DNA of 64,000 bases from Aspidiotus rigidus (GCA_035079385.1 JAVHKY010000024.1:9052001-9116000), one strand, 5' to 3'. Positions 35,701-46,300 are shown, numbered from the stretch's first letter. Translations and numbers: made by a program. Notes: generated by a model not told the origin, from the letters alone.

Positions 35701-38700
35701 ATGATTTATTACGAATTGTGATTTCTCGAATTATTTACTGAGGCAAAGGCAGAAGTAGTTTGTATAAAGTTTAAGAACTTCGAGCTCTAATCTATACAGG
35801 GAAACCAAGGCGAACTATGCAGAAGAAGCATTTTATTTGCTCAGAAGATTGAGTCTACTCTTGCAAAAACTGTAACTATTTCGCGACACGATCTCTTGTT
35901 AAGAATCACGATTCTGAATAACTTTGACTTCAAAAATTTTGACTCTCGAGCTGTATGTGAAAAAAGGGCTAGATGACGTCGATAATAACCTTGTCCTGCT
36001 TCAGAAACTTGGAAAAATTGAAAAATGTTGACTTTTGAGCTGTCTATAAGAAAACTCACGGGCTCTTTAACGGAGTTAAACGAGAGGTGGCAGGGAACCT
36101 GTTTTATGGGGCACGTGGGATCAGAAAACGAGAAAGCTATTACGACCTCTAAGGCATATGATAGGGATAAGAGGGAGGACTTGAAAATTTTCGACTTCCG
36201 AACTATATATGATAGGAAGGGGACTTAAGTATTGCATATATATTATACTTATTTGAAGGGGCTATCTTTCAGGCTGTATACGCCGATATCCAAGCTATAT
36301 ATGATATTATACGAGGGGGACTTGGAATCGACTTTTATGATGTTTGAAGTGTTGCATATCTGGCTCATTGAAGGGGCTAAGTCAATTGGTGTATGAAGTA
36401 TTGCGTATGTAGTTGCTCGAAGGAACTATCTTCAGGCTATATACACCGACCACCGAGCTATATACAGTATGATAGGAGGGGGACTTGAAAAATTTTCAAG
36501 CTCCGAACTTTGCCGGCCGGCCTGGAAGGCGGACGTTTTTTCCGAAAACCCTCCCGATAAAACAGGTTTCCTGTTAAAAGAAACGAAATGACGTCATCCC
36601 TATAACCTCACCTTCCTTAATTTAAAAGACTAAAAAATACTTTCGGAGGGTAACGATTCCAGAACAAGTGAGTCCGTCGACTGGATAGCCCAACATACAG
36701 TATATACTACATTTTACTAGTATGTGGAGCAGAATACAAGCGACAACATGTGACCTTAAGATCTGTAGTTGATAATCCAAAATGGAGCAAGCTTAATGTA
36801 GGGAAGAGGAGAGGGACTTTGAAAAATTTCAACCGAAAGGCAGAAACAGAAAATGTCTGACTGTGAGAGATGACCTATCTTCTAGCAGAACTTGAAAAAA
36901 TAGTTTTATTTTATGGATGAGAAGATGCGTACTTTGATGTCGATTTTTCAAAGCTTTTATGGAAAGCTTTACCGGCGATCTTAAAACAATGTCAACAGGG
37001 GGAAGTCGGGCGACATTGAGAAGTGGTCAGGATTTAAAAAAATAAAAAAATTTTGGCCTCAACCCTAAGGAGTACGGGTGTGATTTTATCAAGGAAATGA
37101 AAAGCAGGAAGAAAAGCCTGTTCGAGAAAAGGGTTTGAAGTCGTTAGGGAATGATGTTCTGAGAAGGTGACGTCATTTTGAGAGGACTCGGTAGAAGAGG
37201 TGAATCAGTAACTTTCCGCCGTGCAGTGCAAGAGATGAAAATCATGTTACATGTTTCATAATGGATGACGTCATCCAGAGCGAGTTCGGGCCGCGCCTAT
37301 TTCATGACGTCATGAACACTAGTATTTCTCACCTTAGTTTGAGTCTATACTGTTTGTTTAGCTAACTAGTTGACAGGCCTATTTGGCTTTCCTTTCCAAG
37401 CTCCACTCCTCCTCGTCTTAGCCTAATAATATAACCTAGTAGGTTAGTGTTATATTCTCGCTGTCCAAGCCTCGCCCCTTCCCTTCTTCTTAACCTAATA
37501 TAGCCTAAGTCGGTGTTATGTTCGACCAGTTTTCTTTAGCCTATAGTTGATTGTCTGGCAGGCTCATCCTTAGTCTATGGTATTAGCCTATTAAGACACA
37601 TGTTCAAGTTCTAGGGTCGAGACGTACAAATATGACGCACGGAGGCGCCGGGACAAATTTCGAAGATGAGCCAAAAGACATGAAAAAGTCAAAAACTTCC
37701 GATTATCGAGTAAAAAGTGATACCGGTCTCCGATTACTTAAGAAACTTCTGAAATTTTTGAAAATGACCATAGGTATTCTTGAGGGTACAGATTTGATCT
37801 AGTTGAGGTTTTAGAAAAATTTCGCCTTTCAAGCTAAGTATGATGCGAATTCAAAAAATCTCACTGACAGGAGGCACTCACGAGAGTTCCGCCGGTGGTC
37901 TGAATAAATAAGGCTTAGGAAGAAATATACGTATTGGACATGAAAATATCAATTAGCGGGAGGTGTGGGAAAAGAATTTGTGTGGCCAAAATTTTCAACT
38001 CTTGACTTATGTTATAAAGGTAGGTATGGTCTTGATTTTCTTTAGTGACTTGGAAAAATGTTGTTTCGGCGAATTTGTAACCTTGACATTTCAATGGTTT
38101 TCACTTCAGGGCTGAAGGTCCTGAGACTCTACTCCAACTTCCGAGTGATAATTTGATTCAATTGTGACTCGAAGTGATTATCAAAATCCGATCCTATTGA
38201 TATCAAAATTGCAAAATCTCACAAAATAGGTTTCTTGCTCACTTCAATTATTGCCAGCCCGGAGGATTTTCGGCGCCACAAGTCCATGGACTATAGACTT
38301 AATAATTTTGGTAATATTTTTTGATTGTCGAATAACCATCTCTTGAAATTGGTGCCACAAGTAGCTCTCGGCACTGGAACAAGCCCCCGGGCCTGTCGCC
38401 TCACTGGTCCAGATTAGGAAAATTGCGGTCAAAACCCTGAAGGAAAAAAAAGCACTTTCTCCTTTAAACAACATCTTTTTTTTTTCGCGAAAAAAAGGTC
38501 TGTTATAGTTTGGTAGCAAAACTTCTGTCCAATTTCGAATCAGTGATCCAAAACATGACTAAAATAATAACATTTTTACAAAAAAAATTTAAAAAAAACA
38601 TATTTTTCCCTTGAAAAAGCATGTTTTTTTGGTGAAAAATATTTTTATTGAAACTGCATGATAAAACTGCTACCATATTGGAATTCTGCGACCCAAATAA

Positions 38701-38829
38701 CGGGCATATTCGAAGTCCCGAAGCGTTGGCCGCAAAAAATTATTTCTGGACCAGTGTGAATTGTTGATGCAGTTGATGAAAGAGATCTAGGATGCGAGCT
38801 GATGCGAGTTTGCTGTGTAATCACCAGAA
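35701..38829. other. Repeat-filled gap between terminal exons C and D
   Basis: No exon or ZAD was found. The gap contains an AACAGG-family copy (36060-36577), several TGACGTCA palindromes (36589, 37168, 37265, 37305) and AT-rich sequence. A 91-codon minus frame at 38244-38519 has no recognised domain. Confidence 0.5.
36060..36577. mobile_element. AACAGG-family element copy
   Basis: It starts GGCTCTTTAACGGAGTTAAA and GGCAGGGAACCTGTTTTATG, and ends CCCGATAAAACAGG followed by TTTCCTGTTAAAAG. Inside are TATATATGATAGGAAGGGGA units and a TTGCATATCTGGCTCATTGA block that recurs near 59226 and 59904. No coding region. Confidence 0.55.
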
Positions 38830-39105
38830 TTCCGACATATGTGATGCGATCCAACAAAACCTGGTCTGTTGCGGCACGGCAAGAGTACCTCGTGTAAAAC
38901 CGGCCTAAAAGAGAAGCAAGTTTCACACAAAGTGAGTAACTTTCCATCGCGTGGTATTTTCTGTGTACAACACAGACAATGAAAATGGTAACGTGTGATT
39001 TGTAAATATTGTTTTGTGAGTCTTATCTTTTCGTGCCAATTCTACACAAGGTGCTCTTGCCATGCCGCAACAAATTCGCGTTGGTCAGATCGCATCACAT
39101 ATTTC
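38830..39105. repeat. Inverted repeat, about 80-bp arms
   Basis: ATATGTGATGCGATC and TGTTGCGGCACGGCAAGAG (38833-38890) face CTCTTGCCATGCCGCAACA and GATCGCATCACATAT (39055-39100). The arms also share CTCGTGTAAAA and TTCTACACAAG flanks, with some mismatches and a spacer of roughly 115 bp. It is probably a palindromic transposon or two opposed copies. Confidence 0.55.
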
Positions 39106-39684
39106 TAGATTATTATGCTGCTATTATAAGTCCTAAAACCACTTTATTTTGGTCCTGAGCCAATTTTTCTTCTCAGAATAATTCGGTATGTCTTTATAAT
39201 GGTTCAGGAGAAAAGGGTGAATGTCCAAAAGAAAGGATGTGGAAAATTAGACTTTTTGCATTGGTGAGAAAAACTCCTTTCTTCAGATCGTTTCATTTAG
39301 ACAATCATCCTTTTTCCCCTGTACCCTTTATTTGTATAAGCACCGAAGTTATCTCGAAAGTGGCAACCCTCCTCAGCTTCTTAGAGAGCCTAGTGACCTT
39401 GATCTACATGAAGGACTTCAAAAAATAGCTACTGATCCGAAGACCTAGGCCCTGATTTCGAATGACCTTGACCTATATCAGGAATTAAAAAAATTTCTAC
39501 CTTGGAACTCGACCGGTTGGCAAAAACTGTGGAGGCTTGGGCTAAATGCAGGGATGTCAAGCTTAAGTCATGATTTAGCTTAAGCCGTTGTTTTGGCCGT
39601 TATTTTTAAGTCAGCTAATGATTTTTTTTTTTTCATGAATAGATTTGAGTCTAAAGTCAGCCAAAAGCTAATGTGCTTGACTTA

Positions 39685-40659
39685 CCGCATTTCATTGAAT
39701 GTAAGCCGCACCCCAGATTTGAAGTCATCCAAAAAGAAAAGCGTCGCACATAAGCCGCGCCTTCAGTGTGCTGCAGCTGAAAGATTCAGCTTCGGCTTTC
39801 GGCTTAAACTTCTGACCTTGAAAAATATAGCTTCGGCTTCGGCTTGTTTAAAAAAAATTTGGCTAGCTTTCGGTTTTTTTTCAGCTGGCGTTCGGCTTTT
39901 CATTCGATGAAAAAATTGGGCACGATCTCATGAGAAAAGGATCTCTGTTAGAGGTACAAGAAGTCAAAAAGAAATTAAAGTTGAAATGGATAAAATAAAC
40001 AATAATGTTAAAATATTACTGCCACATGCCAGGAAATGACGATCTCTTAAGGCCATTTTCACGAGGCTTCTCAGGAAGCATGAAGCAGCGTTTTTAGAAG
40101 TGACGCGCCGTGTAAACACTGTAAACACCAAAGCCAAAGGCTAGCCAAAAAAATTTGGCTGAATTCAGCTTTCAGCATCCAAAGGTGGGCTTAAAGCTGG
40201 CTTTCGGCTCCTGTCTTATCAGTAGAAATTCGGCTGAATTCGGCTTTCGGCTTCTGGCTGGCTGCAGCATACTGCGCGCCTCTACCGAATAAAAAAAGTG
40301 TCGTTATCCACGAAAAATATCTTTTTTATAGAAAAAATACCATATTACAATAGGTTATTAGGTACAAATCAATTATTCGTCACTATCACTGGCTAAGCTG
40401 GAGTCACTTTCTTCCTCAGATTCTTCGTTCGATTGCGAACTGTCACTGTCCTCATTCTGTTCCCACAGAATATCACATTTTTTAAATGACCTCTCTATTG
40501 TTCCCGGAGTGATCTTGTCCCAAGTCCTTCGTAATGATTCATTTTATAAGAAAATTCAAGTTGACTCAAAGATAAGCCGCCCTCGCATATAAGCCGCACC
40601 TGGATTTTGAAGCTCGAAAAATGAAAAAAAGGTGCAGCTTACATTCAATGAAATACGGT
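39685..40659. mobile_element. pogo/Tigger-like DNA transposon remnant
   Basis: Both ends carry the inverted motif CCG(C/T)ATTTCATTGAATG followed by TAAGC(C/T)GCACC, and TA lies next to or within 1 bp of each end, as expected of Tc1/mariner-superfamily insertions. ATAAGCCGC repeats occur just inside each end. Within it are a block of CTTCGGCTTTCGGCTT-type simple repeats (39780-40260) and a transposase tail fragment on the minus strand. It is a deleted, non-autonomous copy. Confidence 0.6.
40373..40540 (-). pseudogene. C-terminal fragment of a pogo/Tigger transposase
   Basis: The minus strand reads ESLRRTWDKITPGTIERSFK, then KCDILWEQNEDSDSSQSN and a serine/glutamate tail to a stop. The order W-x2-IT-x4-I-x-SFKKC plus an acidic tail is typical of the C-terminus of CENP-B-related pogo transposases. 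A stop lies a few codons upstream and the catalytic DDE region is missing. It lies inside the inverted repeats at 39685-40659. Confidence 0.6.
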
Positions 40660-41006
40660 TAACTTGTAGTCCTGTATTTCCCCCTTGTATCCGTTCCGCT
40701 CCAGAGTTATTCCACTCCGGAGCCGGTTCATATCGCTCCGGTCGGATTTATTACGTTCCAAGATAAGCTGAAAGCCAAACGTCATTAAATCGAGTGGGAA
40801 GGGTTGACAATGGCTGTAAGTTCAAGTTGATGAAAGAATCAACTGAAAGTGTTAAGCTAAAGTCCAAGTCAATGACGATTAGCTTGATATCCCTGGCTAA
40901 ATGTAAACAAACCTTCGACCTACGTCACAAGTTATGAATAATTTCGACTTTTACAAGATGTACCTTCTATGATCCAAGCTAACTTCCTCGATTTCTTCTT
41001 TTACAG

Positions 41007-42975
41007 ATCAATACAAGAAAATGCGAGTGAATCAACCCATACCACGTGCCCATCTTGCAAAAAAAGAGTGACTAATTCTGAAAAGTTCGACCCATTTTGT
41101 CGAATGTGCGCAACAAAGAATGAACAATCTAAATCGCTCTCGGATCCTCGTGTACCCAAACAATTTGAACACTTCTTCAGGATGCACTCGAATGGCATAA
41201 AGTACATGCAATGTGATCGCTGTTCCTTTATTTGTCGTCCGCTGGCTCAACTTTTCCTGAAGCATTATCGCGAGCACTCAACCGATGGCGATTGCTCTCC
41301 ACTTATGGACAATGCAGAGGACGAAAGTACGGAGAACCAATGCGATCCCAATGACAACCAAAAGAAAGAGAAAGTTCTCTACAAACCCTTAGAAGTACAA
41401 GAAAAGAAAATTTTTGAATGTGAATCTTGCGCTCGCAAGTTCAAGACCAAACTATCTTTTGACTCTCATGTTCGTCGCCACGCGCAGCGTCAAATAAAAG
41501 TGGTCACGCTACGCTGTGATCTGTGCGAGAAAACTTTTCGTTCAAAAGACGGTTACAAATATCATAAACTGAACAAGTGCACTCAGTATGCGTGCGAATT
41601 GTGCGACGAACGATTCCTATCCAAGAAGATTCTATCCCAACACGTCAGCAAGGAGCACGGCACTACGGTGAACGACGAGAGGACCAGCACCGAAGCTCCC
41701 AAGAGTATGTGTTTTGTATGCGGCAAAATAATTAAAGACGTCAACATGGAACGGCATATGAAAGTTGTGCACACAGAGGAGAAACCCTTTGTTTGTGATA
41801 TGTGCGGTAAGAAGTTCAAATTCAAGAGTGCCTTACGCGATCACATATTAAAAAAACTCGACGTACGAGACCACGTGTGCGAGATCTGTGGTCGCGAATT
41901 TGTCAAACGGTCCTATCTCAACAAGCACGTTCGTTTTCATTTCGTCAACGCAGCGGACGCACCAATATCAAATCGTCGTGTCAAGAAATTAGGACACGAG
42001 GGTTTCCAATCGCTGGAGTGTGACCTGTGCGGGAGAGATTATCCTTCGAAAGAGTTATTACACAAGCACTTGCAGCGGGAAGTAATATGCTCGTTGTGCG
42101 ACGAACTTTTCTCTTCGAGTGAGATGCTCAAGCAGCACGTCCTGGCCGTGCATACTCTGGACGAGTACCGGAAGAGGGTGAACAAAAATGACAGCGGGCA
42201 ACCTGGCTCGCCGGAAATATCGCTCGTGTACCCCTGCGAATTGTGCGGCCGACGATTCACAAACGAAGAACGTTACCAGCAACACAGAATGATGGAGACG
42301 CGATGCGACCTATGCGATGAAGCATTCGGCGACCAGAGCGAGCTTAGAACGCACGTGAATGACGTACACAGTTTGATCGAGTATCGTAAAGTGGTTTCGT
42401 TACGTTGGCGTAAACGTATCCGTCCGGGTGGAATCAAGTCCAAAGAATACACGTGCCAATTGTGCGGTAAGAAGCTGTTCTACAAACGCACCCTGTCACT
42501 GCACATGAGGATGCACTCGGGTTTGAAACCGTATAAATGCGAATATTGCGGTAAAGCGTACACCAGCAAGCATTCGCTGAACTCGCATCTCGCGACCGAA
42601 TTAAACTTACGTAAATTCGAGTGCGTATATTGCGGTAAACGATATAATTTCAATGCGGATTTGGTAGTGCACCTTAAGCAGCGTCACGAGACGAGACAAT
42701 TTAGTTGTCACGTTTGCGGCAAAGAATTCGGATTATTGAAATACCTGAAAGATCATTTGAGCATACATACGCAGGAGCGTCCCTTTCATTGCGACCGCTG
42801 CAATCTCGATTTTCGGCTACGTAAGTTTCTTTTGAAGCACAATCGGAAGTACCATTCAGGAGATAATGCGTACCAATGTATCGAAGTCAGCGTCACCACC
42901 AGTACGGATGAAATCGAAAATCAAGAAGCAGAGGTTAACGCAGCAATAGATAATATTATTTCGAATGGAAGTTAA
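41007..42975 (+). CDS. Terminal zinc-finger exon D of the ZAD locus
   Basis: The acceptor TTCTTCTTTTACAG is followed by A, completing AG|A (Arg), then 655 codons to the stop. It opens with CPSCKKRVTN and CRMC, a zinc-ribbon-like pair also seen in exon B. Next is the atypical finger NGIKYMQCDRCSFICRP shared with exon C, then about fifteen C2H2 units. Four of these lack the second histidine, including HILKKLDVRDHVC and HLATELNLRKFEC. The final unit is canonical (FHCDRCNLDF), unlike the CxC form in B and C. A non-finger acidic tail of about 35 residues ends the protein. With the ZAD module it would be about 831 residues. An ATG lies just upstream (40969), but a strong acceptor intervenes. Confidence 0.78.
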
Positions 42976-43011
42976 TCGTTCAGCTTCCTTTTCTTTGGCA
43001 TTCATCTTTGT

Positions 43012-43017
43012 AATAAA
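43012..43017 (+). terminator. Poly(A) signal of terminal exon D
   Basis: AATAAA lies 37 nt after the exon D stop, followed by T-rich sequence. Like exon C, this supports exon D as a genuine 3'-terminal exon. Confidence 0.65.
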
Positions 43018-44408
43018 AAAATTGAATTAAGTTTGACTGGACGCTTTTCAACAAAAATTTTATTTACCTCTTTGTAATGTCTCAGTATTAGAAGCAACAG
43101 CAGAATTGTTACTTGAATTACGCTCTCAACCTTCTGTCTTTCGTATTTTTTACTAGAATAAAATGCAATATTTCGTATTTTTGGTATTCACTCTCTTTTA
43201 AAAATCTTCATGACTATATCCATATTCCCCTTCAATAAAATAACTTCGACGTAAGGTTATTTCGATTTTCCTCGTCAGAACAGAATATGTGTAGCAATTT
43301 ACTCCCTACGGGAGAGAAAAACGGAAAAACTTTCGCACATGTACTCCAAAAAGCTATATTCACCACTTTGGAATAAAAAGAGAGCGATTTTCCCTCGTGT
43401 ATTTACCACCCTAGTAGCAAAAATCGCTCTTATAAATCTAAAACTAAACTCATTAGCAAGAAAATCACAGGAGCTTCAATTTTTCATAAAAATACGTAGA
43501 ACCCGAACAATCTTTCTGGATTCATCGGAGACAACCGGTTTTCATCCTTTCTCTGACACGCACCTGCTAAGCCGGAAAAAGTTACCAAATTTCTTCACAA
43601 GAAACTCAAATTGGACTCATTCAAGAATTGTGGATTTCGTTTTTCGAGCAAAAAAAAAAAAAACGCTCTGCTTACATTTTTTCTGAAAGTCACTATGTCT
43701 TTTCTCTCCTTCAACACTTCCCTCAGCACTTTTATATCAGTATTCAATCCTTGATTAAATTGCTGGGCATTACCTTCCATTCCAAATATTCCTGAACTCC
43801 CCACATCACACTTTTGAAAGGCGAATGCCTAAACTCACTGAATGTCCGTAAACATCTATTCCACATTTGCACTGGTTGCAGTCGCTCCTCTTTCAGCAGT
43901 TTTACAATGTCCATAATCCTTGTTTTTGACACGTTTCATGTCTTTCCTGAAGTTTCCTGAATCCTAAGCCCTAATTCTAAAATTTGCGAGTTCACACCAC
44001 CCTCGCGAGTCCCTCCCCCCAAAGAAAAAGCATATCTTTCCTGAAGTTTCCTGAATCCTAGCAGCCCCTAATTCCAGAATTTACGGATTCTCTCCACCCC
44101 CTAATAATCCTGTATACCATCCCTTCTCTTCCTTAAAATAAACTACGACGTCATCAACTGTGACCCCGAGCCTGATTCTGAAATTTGCGAATTCAATCCA
44201 CCTCTTCTCCTCCGTAGGCTTTTGTGTGACGCGGAGTGAATGATCTTGACAATAGAAGAGAGTGAGAGCCCAAGTTGATGAAGTCTTTAGCTCGTAACGT
44301 CCCTCCTGTGACGTCATCAGCATTCATAAAGTCGCTTACGAGCGGAGTGAGCGATCCCGACAATATAAGGAAGTCAATAATTTCATGCTATCGATAGTCC
44401 CAAAATTC
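43018..44408. other. Repeat-rich spacer
   Basis: No gene seen. A segment at 43420-43500 (ending CTTCAATTTTTCATAAAAAT) resembles 49040-49087 within the element at 48440. A two-copy direct repeat begins TCTTTCCTGAAGTTTCCTGA at 43941 and again at 44035, a 94-bp offset. Two GTCATCA-containing CRE-like sites lie near 44150 and 44308. Confidence 0.45.
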
Positions 44409-44805
44409 TTAACAGGGACCTGATGTAAGGGTTTTTTTTGAAAAATTTGACGTCCGACTAAAATTGCAAAAGGAACTTCGAAAAATTTTGCATAAACCCA
44501 CGGCCTACTTTATATAAGGCCGGAACGTCAGTGGATACAGATTTGCATGGACGCTTAAGGGAAAAAACAAAAAAATTCGAGTATTTTGATAGGGGACAAA
44601 GTGAGGTATAGTTGCACCGCAGTTACACCGCACCGATGAATATGAACTACCCTGAAACGTCACTGATAAGAACTCACTGCGGGCTGTTGTCATTTTCTAC
44701 ATTCCGGCCTTACATAAAGTAGCCCGTGATAAACCTCATTACTAAAACTCATAGAACAGGTTCACCGTGTTCTTCGTTTGGCATCCTTAAGAAAGCCTCA
44801 ATTTT
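44409..44805. mobile_element. AACAGG-family element copy with a nested MITE
   Basis: The left end reads CTTAACAGGGACCTGATGTA. The right end reads CTCATAGAACAGGTTCACCG then CATCCTTAAGAAAGCC. A separate 230-bp inverted-repeat element (44499-44728) occupies most of the interior. Confidence 0.45.
44499..44728. mobile_element. MITE with about 28-bp terminal inverted repeats
   Basis: CACGGCCTACTTTATATAAG followed by GCCGGAACG at the left faces CATTCCGGCC then TTACATAAAGTAGCCCGTG at the right. The arms differ at only a few positions over about 28 bp. There is no coding capacity, and the family is not recognised. Confidence 0.65.
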
Positions 44806-45068
44806 CAATATACTATCGAAGCGATCGATAGTCCCGATAGTTTAGTGGGAAATGTCGATCAAGGAAAAAGTACTTGTACCACATGCAGGATGGATATCTT
44901 TCTTCTGATCGTTATTTTTTGAAAAAGCCCGTTTAGGAATGCACCCTAGTGTTACCAGATGATGGACGCAGCTAGAAAAAAACCATAAAAACGTGGTGCA
45001 ATACCCATTGCACAACTGGTACCGCCCTACTGATCTTAATTCATTGAACTTGTAGATAAACAGAATAT

Positions 45069-45475
45069 GAAAAACGACGGCTTCCTTAACAAAGTTAAAC
45101 GAGGAACGCAGGAAACCTGTTTTATGAGTCAAATGGGTATTGGTATTGAGAATTCAAGGAAGCCTAGACTTAGATAAAGCTAGTATAAAGAACGCCTAGA
45201 CCTACTATAAGCCTAGTACAATATAGTTTGAGAGTCTAAATTTCTCTCAAATCTCGAGCTATATATGGTAGCTCGAGAGTCGAAATTTTTTCTAAGTCCC
45301 CCTCTCATCATATATGGCTCGAAAGTCTAAATTTTTCCAAGTCCCCCTCCTACAATATATAGCTCGAGAGTCGAAATTTTTCCAAGTTTTTCGCTGGACG
45401 GCGGACACCGGACGGCGGACGGCGCATGGCAAATTTCTCAAAAAGCCCCCCATAAAACAGGTTCCCTGTTAAAAT
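45069..45475. mobile_element. AACAGG-family element copy
   Basis: It starts CCTTAACAAAGTTAAACGAG then GCAGGAAACCTGTTTTATGA, and ends CCCCCCATAAAACAGG then TTCCCTGTTAAAAT. At least three internal units of about 45 bp (CTCGAGAGTCGAAATTTTT, CCAAGTCCCCCTC, ATCATATATGGCTC) are clear at 45240-45400. This is one of the best copies for defining the family. Confidence 0.6.
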
Positions 45476-45649
45476 CACGATTTTCCATGTTGGAAAAGTG
45501 GATTACCTAGAGTTTTTACTATTTCCAGGGCATCCCAGAAACTGGAGAATTTTTTGACTATTTTTTTCAAACTCAGCGGACATGTTTACATAGGAATTGA
45601 ACGACCTGTGACGTCATTCACATTCATAACGTCATCAGCTGGCGCTCTC

Positions 45650-46300
45650 TCTGTTCCAGAGTTGGGAACTATCAATAGACTATCAATACTATCGACCGGT
45701 TTTGGAAAAAACTTATTGAGACTAGCGATACTGTAGTGTTGGGAACTATCCATATACTATCGATAGTATCGATAGTTTTGAAGAAAAACTATTGGGACTA
45801 ACGATGATTTTGTAAAAAAAAAAACCGGCGATAGTATCGTCAATAGTTTGAGAAACTATCGATAGTTTGGAAATTTTTTCCTTTTCTTATCAAAACCACG
45901 GTTACCACGAAATTGATAAAAATTAGAGCTGAATATCTGATATAAGAATTTCATTATTTCACCTCATACCATGCTGTACTATATAGAAATAGTGCTGTGT
46001 ACATCTTCTCATTCTGAAATGAGGGCACCAATTTAGTATAGCATCTATCATCTTGTAACACTGAAATGCATTCCTTGATGTGCTTTGGTAGAAAGATCGG
46101 TGCTTTTCTTTTGATCGACATATAGTTTCAAGAAAAACTATCGGGACCATCGATAGTTTGATAGTACCACGGGAAACTATAGGGGCTATCGATAGTATGA
46201 AACTATCGACTATCGCCCATCACTAAGCGATAGTTTCGTTGAAAAAAAAACGGCGATAATAAAGTCTATATTTTGAGAAATTACTATCGATAGTTCGAAG
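45650..46300. repeat. Cluster of ACTATCGATAGT palindromes
   Basis: The motif ACTATCGATAGT or close variants (GATAGTTTC, CTATCGACTATCG) recur many times, for example near 45766, 45860, 46148 and 46280. Isolated copies lie near 44388 and 44825. The core TATCGATA equals the DREF binding element known from Drosophila promoters, but the arrangement looks like decayed repeats; no gene starts here. Confidence 0.55.

Noticed and set aside
40969..41006. Possible start codon for terminal exon D as an independent gene (ATG at 40969)
   Set aside because: A strong TTCTTCTTTTACAG acceptor lies between it and the conserved part, and the intervening peptide (QANFLDFFFY) is just the translated pyrimidine tract.
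45990..46150. Short open frames in the TATCGATA block
   Set aside because: They follow from the repeat structure and show no domain.
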